Below are positions 5,792 to 8,664 of a DNA stretch of 8,664 bases, piece by piece. Positions within the stretch are counted from its first letter, which is position 1. Each line of letters begins with the position of its first letter. This stretch comes from Burkholderiales bacterium (lineage in GTDB: Bacteria > Pseudomonadota > Gammaproteobacteria > Burkholderiales > Thiobacillaceae). Where the stretch lies: NCBI GenBank assembly GCA_005793645.1, contig SXRG01000085.1:1-8664 (forward strand). The letters are read 5' to 3'. Both the position numbers and the translations under genes were made by a program. The notes beneath the pieces were generated by a model. It was not told where the DNA came from, searched no databases, and worked only from the letters and a program-made list of their open reading frames with translations.

Positions 5792-6488
5792 GTAGCAGGG
5801 TCTCAATGCGGTCAGCAGGGGCAAAGCCCGGAATACGACGACCATTGGTAAAGATCAGGGTCGGCGTGCCATTGACCCGCATCTTTTGCCCCAAGGCCAT
5901 AACCGCGTCCAAAGGATGGGTACAGTCGCCTTTATTGGCCGGCAGAGCCCCGTTCAACATGTAATCCGTCCAGGCCTTGCCACGATCCGCCGCGCACCAA
6001 ATCTGTTTTGATTTAGGAATCGCAGCCGGATGGGCGATGGGATAAAGAAAGGTATACACCGTCACATCGTCCACCTTGGCCAATTCCTTCTCTAAACGCC
6101 GGCAATACGGACAATCAGGGTCCGAAAAGACCACCAAACGCCGATTGCCCTTGCCTTTGACGACCTTGACGGCCTTATCAAGAGGCAGACTGTCGAACTT
6201 CACCCGAGTCAATTCCTCAACCCGCTCCTCGGTCAGGTTGCGTTCCTTCAGGATATCAATCAACTCCCCTGCAAACGCATAGGTACCCCTGTCATTGATA
6301 TACACCAGCATCGGTCCCTGTTGACCATTCAACACCACCTCATTCATCCCCGCCACCGGCGTCGGGCGTATCGAAGTCACCTTCACATCCGGCGCCAGGC
6401 TATTGGCGGCTGCACGCACCGCCGCCTCATCCGCCCAGGCCCCCGTACCCATCATCATCAGGGCTGTAACAATCCACATCCTCGTCAT
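5775..6488 (-). CDS. dsbC: Thiol:disulfide interchange protein, DsbC/DsbG family
   Basis: DsbC is a periplasmic homodimeric disulfide isomerase kept reduced by DsbD. From the ATG at 6488 the protein has 237 residues (E. coli precursor 236). It has a signal peptide of about 19 residues ending AWA before DEAAVR. A small N-terminal dimerisation domain spans about residues 20-80, and a linker follows. The thioredoxin-like domain has active-site CPYC at 126-129 in FSDPDCPYC, cis-proline P209 in GTPT, and a second cysteine pair C165/C189 like the structural disulfide of DsbC. CPYC is DsbG-like as well as seen in DsbC (E. coli DsbC is CGYC, DsbG CPYC), but the second cysteine pair favours DsbC. The ATG at 6488 has AAAGGTG at 6503-6497 with 8-base spacing and gives a clean signal peptide. 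An ATG at 6518 overlapping the upstream stop as ATGA would add ten charged residues and is less likely. Confidence 0.93.
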   Translation of the reverse strand: MTRMWIVTALMMMGTGAWADEAAVRAAANSLAPDVKVTSIRPTPVAGMNEVVLNGQQGPMLVYINDRGTYAFAGELIDILKERNLTEERVEELTRVKFDSLPLDKAVKVVKGKGNRRLVVFSDPDCPYCRRLEKELAKVDDVTVYTFLYPIAHPAAIPKSKQIWCAADRGKAWTDYMLNGALPANKGDCTHPLDAVMALGQKMRVNGTPTLIFTNGRRIPGFAPADRIETLLQEAMR

Positions 6489-6496
6489 ATCTTTAT

Positions 6497-6503
6497 CACC
6501 TTT
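6497..6503 (-). promoter_or_regulatory. Shine-Dalgarno that decides the dsbC start
   Basis: AAAGGTG on the minus strand stands 8 bases before the ATG at 6488-6486. It supports that start over the in-frame ATG at 6518, which has no comparable site. Confidence 0.6.
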
Positions 6504-6514
6504 CTCGCTGCAAT

Positions 6515-7672
6515 TCATTGGACGGCATGTCGCATCAACGCCTGTTTCAGGGGCCCCAATGCATTCACGATCGTCATACCTGTGTTACGCCAGGCCCCAA
6601 ACGGGGCACCTAGCTCGTAAAAACTGCGTTTCAGATTGCCCGTAACCGCTTGCATACTCAACACATCCTCGCGTCGCCGCAGGGCGTAAGATTGTAGCCG
6701 ACCAATCTCCCCTGGATCCCCCCCGGAGGCCAGCATTTCAGCGAGCAGCCGCGAATCCCGAAAGCCCAGATTGACACCCTGTCCGGCCAGAGGATGCACG
6801 GTATGCGCCGCATCGCCGAGTAGAGCCAGACCAGGCCGCACCCATTCATGGGCCAAACGGCGTTTGAGCGGAAAGGCCTGCGCCGGCGTAATCAGACGCA
6901 AATCCCCCAAGACCCGCCCCCCCGCCTCGGCCACCTCGTGCGCCAAGGCCTCGGGCGACTGACTAAGGCGCGCTGCCACGGCCTCAGTTGGCGTAGACCA
7001 GACGATGGACAGGTGCCGGTTAGGTAATGGAAGATACGCCAGAATGCCGTCGGATCTGAACCATTGCCAAGCAATGCCGCGATGCGGATGTTCGCATTCA
7101 AAGTTAGCCACGAGACCCGATTGGCAATAATCCTCGACATCCAGACCGATACCGGCCTGCTGTCGCAGCCAGGAATGAGCCCCGTCAGCGGCCACCAGCA
7201 GTCGGGCCTCGAGCTCAGTACCCGCGTCGCAACAGACGCGATGCACCACACCACGCTCACCCCACTCCACCGCAACCGGTCGTTCGCTCACAATTTGAAC
7301 GCCGCGGGCCTGCAGTGCCTGCCAAATCTGCCACTGCAACCTGCCGTTCTCGGCCATAAAAGCCAGTGCTGGAAGCCCCGTCTCCAGTGCATCAAAGGTC
7401 AATTGCCCCTGTGCATCACCGTGAACGCGCATGGCATGGAGCGGTTGCTGGCGCAGCGTATCTGTCCAGCCCCCAAGACCCCGCAACCAGGCCACATTGC
7501 CTGGCGAATAGGCATAGATGCGCGCATCCCAATCCGCCGCGGGGGAAGATGGAGGGCAGGGTTCCACCAGCGTCACCTCATGCGGGCCATAGCTCAGCGC
7601 CAAAGCCAAAGCCGCACCATTGAGCCCACCACCAAGGATGACAATATCGCGCTTGAACTGTGCCCTTACCAT
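6515..7672 (-). CDS. FAD-dependent hydroxylase, UbiH/UbiF/VisC family (possibly UbiI-like)
   Basis: This is a flavin monooxygenase of the family that hydroxylates the ubiquinone ring. The 385-residue length is normal for the family. The dinucleotide-binding motif GGGLNG is at residues 14-19. The DAR region, where the arginine conserved in the family contacts FAD, lies at about 49-51. VAADGAHS is at about 160-167, and the FAD-ribityl motif GDAAHTVHPLAGQGVNLG starts at residue 286. The start at 7672 overlaps the ubiH stop as ATGGTAA, so translation is probably coupled. In E. coli ubiH is followed by ubiI (visC), and by position this gene corresponds to ubiI, whose product acts at ring position C5. 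Which carbon this enzyme hydroxylates (C5, C6 or C1) cannot be settled from motifs, so no symbol is given. It is soluble, probably part of a peripheral Ubi complex. Confidence 0.92.
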   Translation of the reverse strand: MVRAQFKRDIVILGGGLNGAALALALSYGPHEVTLVEPCPPSSPAADWDARIYAYSPGNVAWLRGLGGWTDTLRQQPLHAMRVHGDAQGQLTFDALETGLPALAFMAENGRLQWQIWQALQARGVQIVSERPVAVEWGERGVVHRVCCDAGTELEARLLVAADGAHSWLRQQAGIGLDVEDYCQSGLVANFECEHPHRGIAWQWFRSDGILAYLPLPNRHLSIVWSTPTEAVAARLSQSPEALAHEVAEAGGRVLGDLRLITPAQAFPLKRRLAHEWVRPGLALLGDAAHTVHPLAGQGVNLGFRDSRLLAEMLASGGDPGEIGRLQSYALRRREDVLSMQAVTGNLKRSFYELGAPFGAWRNTGMTIVNALGPLKQALMRHAVQ

Positions 7673-8664
7673 GTCCGCACCCCATGCATCATCTTGCGCG
7701 CAAAACTGTTCTTGAGCGGCGGCAGCAGGTCCAACGCGGTTAGGGCCATCCCACGCACGCTGGCGATGACAGGCGGATCCTGGGCAAACACATCCACCAG
7801 AAAATCAGTCATGCGCGCACCCGCCGATACATCTGCGCCGCGCGCCCGAACATAACGCTCAAGGAGATCCCCCCCATCCAAGGGACCGGATGGGCTATCC
7901 AAAACACACTCGGCCAATTGCCACGCATCACGCAGGCCCAGGTTGAAACCCTGTCCAGCCACCGGGTGCAGGAGCTGCGCCGCATTACCAATACGAATCA
8001 GACCTGCGGTATCGCCCGGCCCACGCAAGGCCATACGCAGGGGGAAGGCCGTCCGCGCACCGGCCGCAACAAAACGCCCCTGTCTCTCGCCGAAAGCGGC
8101 ATAAAGTGCCTCCAGGAAATCCGCATCCGACAAGGCAAGTCGATTGGCCACCTGCTCGGCCAAAGTTGTCCACACCAAGGCATAGCGCGACCCCATAGGC
8201 AACAAGGCGATAGGTCCCTCGGGGGTGAATCGTTCGTAAGCACGCCCGGAATGAGGCCGTGCACTCACCACCCAGCACACCACGGCACTCTGTCCATAAT
8301 CCTTTTCAGTTACCGATGGCAAAGGCAAGCCACGCCCACCATCGGCGAGAACCACGAGATCAGGCATCAAGTCCGCTGTGGCATTACCTTGCCGATAAGT
8401 CACGCGACCCGGTTCGACTTCAGTCACCGATGCCGTATAACGAACCTCCACTCCGGTCTCGATGGCCTGCTCGGCTAAGGCCGCATGCAGATCCTCATAC
8501 GAGACCGTATAACCCATGGCCGGCACATCCAGATCGACCGCGTTCAACAAGGTGCGACCCAGATGCCCCCGCTGAGAGACATGGATGGTGGTGATCGGCG
8601 TAACCTGCAAATCCAGCCAAGTCCAGACACCCAAGCGTTCTAGGATCAGGCGCGAACCGTGCGA
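7666..8664 (-). CDS. ubiH: 2-octaprenyl-6-methoxyphenyl hydroxylase, 5' end outside window
   Basis: UbiH hydroxylates C1 of the ubiquinone precursor ring using FAD, NAD(P)H and O2. The frame is open to the window edge: before the TTG at 8634-8632, which is not the start, ten further codons read SHGSRLILER. About 332 of ~400 residues are present. Missing are the N-terminal GxGxxG Rossmann motif and the start. Present are the family phrase ILERLGVW, TIHVSQRGH, a conserved LADGG segment (cf. VAADG in E. coli UbiH), GRAYERFTPEGPIALLP, LVWTT, and the FAD motif GNAAQLLHPVAGQGFNLGLRD. The Asn in GNAAQ, where the paralogue downstream has GDAAH, is what points to UbiH itself. The TAA stop (7668-7666) overlaps the next gene's ATG by seven bases. 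The operon promoter lies beyond the window. Confidence 0.92.
   Translation of the reverse strand, partial: SHGSRLILERLGVWTWLDLQVTPITTIHVSQRGHLGRTLLNAVDLDVPAMGYTVSYEDLHAALAEQAIETGVEVRYTASVTEVEPGRVTYRQGNATADLMPDLVVLADGGRGLPLPSVTEKDYGQSAVVCWVVSARPHSGRAYERFTPEGPIALLPMGSRYALVWTTLAEQVANRLALSDADFLEALYAAFGERQGRFVAAGARTAFPLRMALRGPGDTAGLIRIGNAAQLLHPVAGQGFNLGLRDAWQLAECVLDSPSGPLDGGDLLERYVRARGADVSAGARMTDFLVDVFAQDPPVIASVRGMALTALDLLPPLKNSFARKMMHGVRTW

Noticed and set aside
7064..7855. 263-codon open frame on the plus strand opposite the two ubi hydroxylases
   Set aside because: It crosses the junction of two well-supported genes on the other strand, and its translation shows no domain or start signal.
7918..8478. 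186-codon open frame on the plus strand opposite ubiH
   Set aside because: Antisense shadow of the conserved FAD motif region of ubiH; no recognisable protein.
1..8664. New defence, mobile or RNA system, CRISPR array, tRNA/rRNA, attachment site
   Set aside because: Every long conserved frame is a recognisable housekeeping gene, the nrd fragment or the MBL-fold hydrolase; no spaced direct repeats, transposase, integrase or structured RNA signature was seen.

Overview
The window is mostly a stretch of a proteobacterial chromosome (gamma- or betaproteobacterial type; I cannot place it more finely). It carries housekeeping genes typical of that group: apaG, mltA, rpe, rlmJ, dsbC and ubiquinone hydroxylases. 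It is GC-rich (for example 38 of 60 bases G+C at 3181-3240). The first ~1.27 kb is different. It is clearly poorer in GC (23 of 60 at 241-300) and holds the 3' part of a class I ribonucleotide reductase alpha gene (nrdA) followed by the first 19 codons of nrdB, in a sequence style closest to T4-like phages. The two parts meet abruptly inside two genes at about 1264-1280: the first 40 codons of rpe run directly, out of frame, into the middle of nrdA. This is either a chimeric assembly or a real phage-host recombination joint. It is the most notable thing in the window.

Layout, left to right: nrdB start (minus, cut by the window edge); nrdA 3' part (minus); junction; rpe 5' fragment (minus); a metallo-beta-lactamase-fold hydrolase (minus, upstream of rpe and probably co-transcribed); a ~100-base divergent intergenic region; apaG and mltA (plus, likely one unit); then, convergent with mltA with no base between the stop codons, a five-gene minus-strand operon. 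In transcription order that operon is ubiH (5' end outside the window), a second UbiH/UbiF/VisC-family hydroxylase, dsbC, rlmJ and a TonB-family protein. Most of its junctions are overlaps or gaps of a few bases, so translational coupling is likely.

Functionally, the minus operon mixes ubiquinone ring hydroxylation (two flavin monooxygenases), periplasmic disulfide isomerisation (DsbC), 23S rRNA m6A methylation (RlmJ) and energy coupling to the outer membrane (TonB-like, without ExbB/ExbD in view). The apaG-mltA side concerns a small conserved protein of uncertain role and peptidoglycan turnover. apaG, mltA and rpe are often close together in proteobacteria, so this neighbourhood is ordinary apart from the interposed hydrolase. 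I found no convincing new defence, mobile or RNA system, no tRNA or rRNA, and no CRISPR array. Smaller points of interest are a hairpin between the Shine-Dalgarno sequence and start codon of rlmJ, and a perfect TATAAT eight bases before the mltA start codon.
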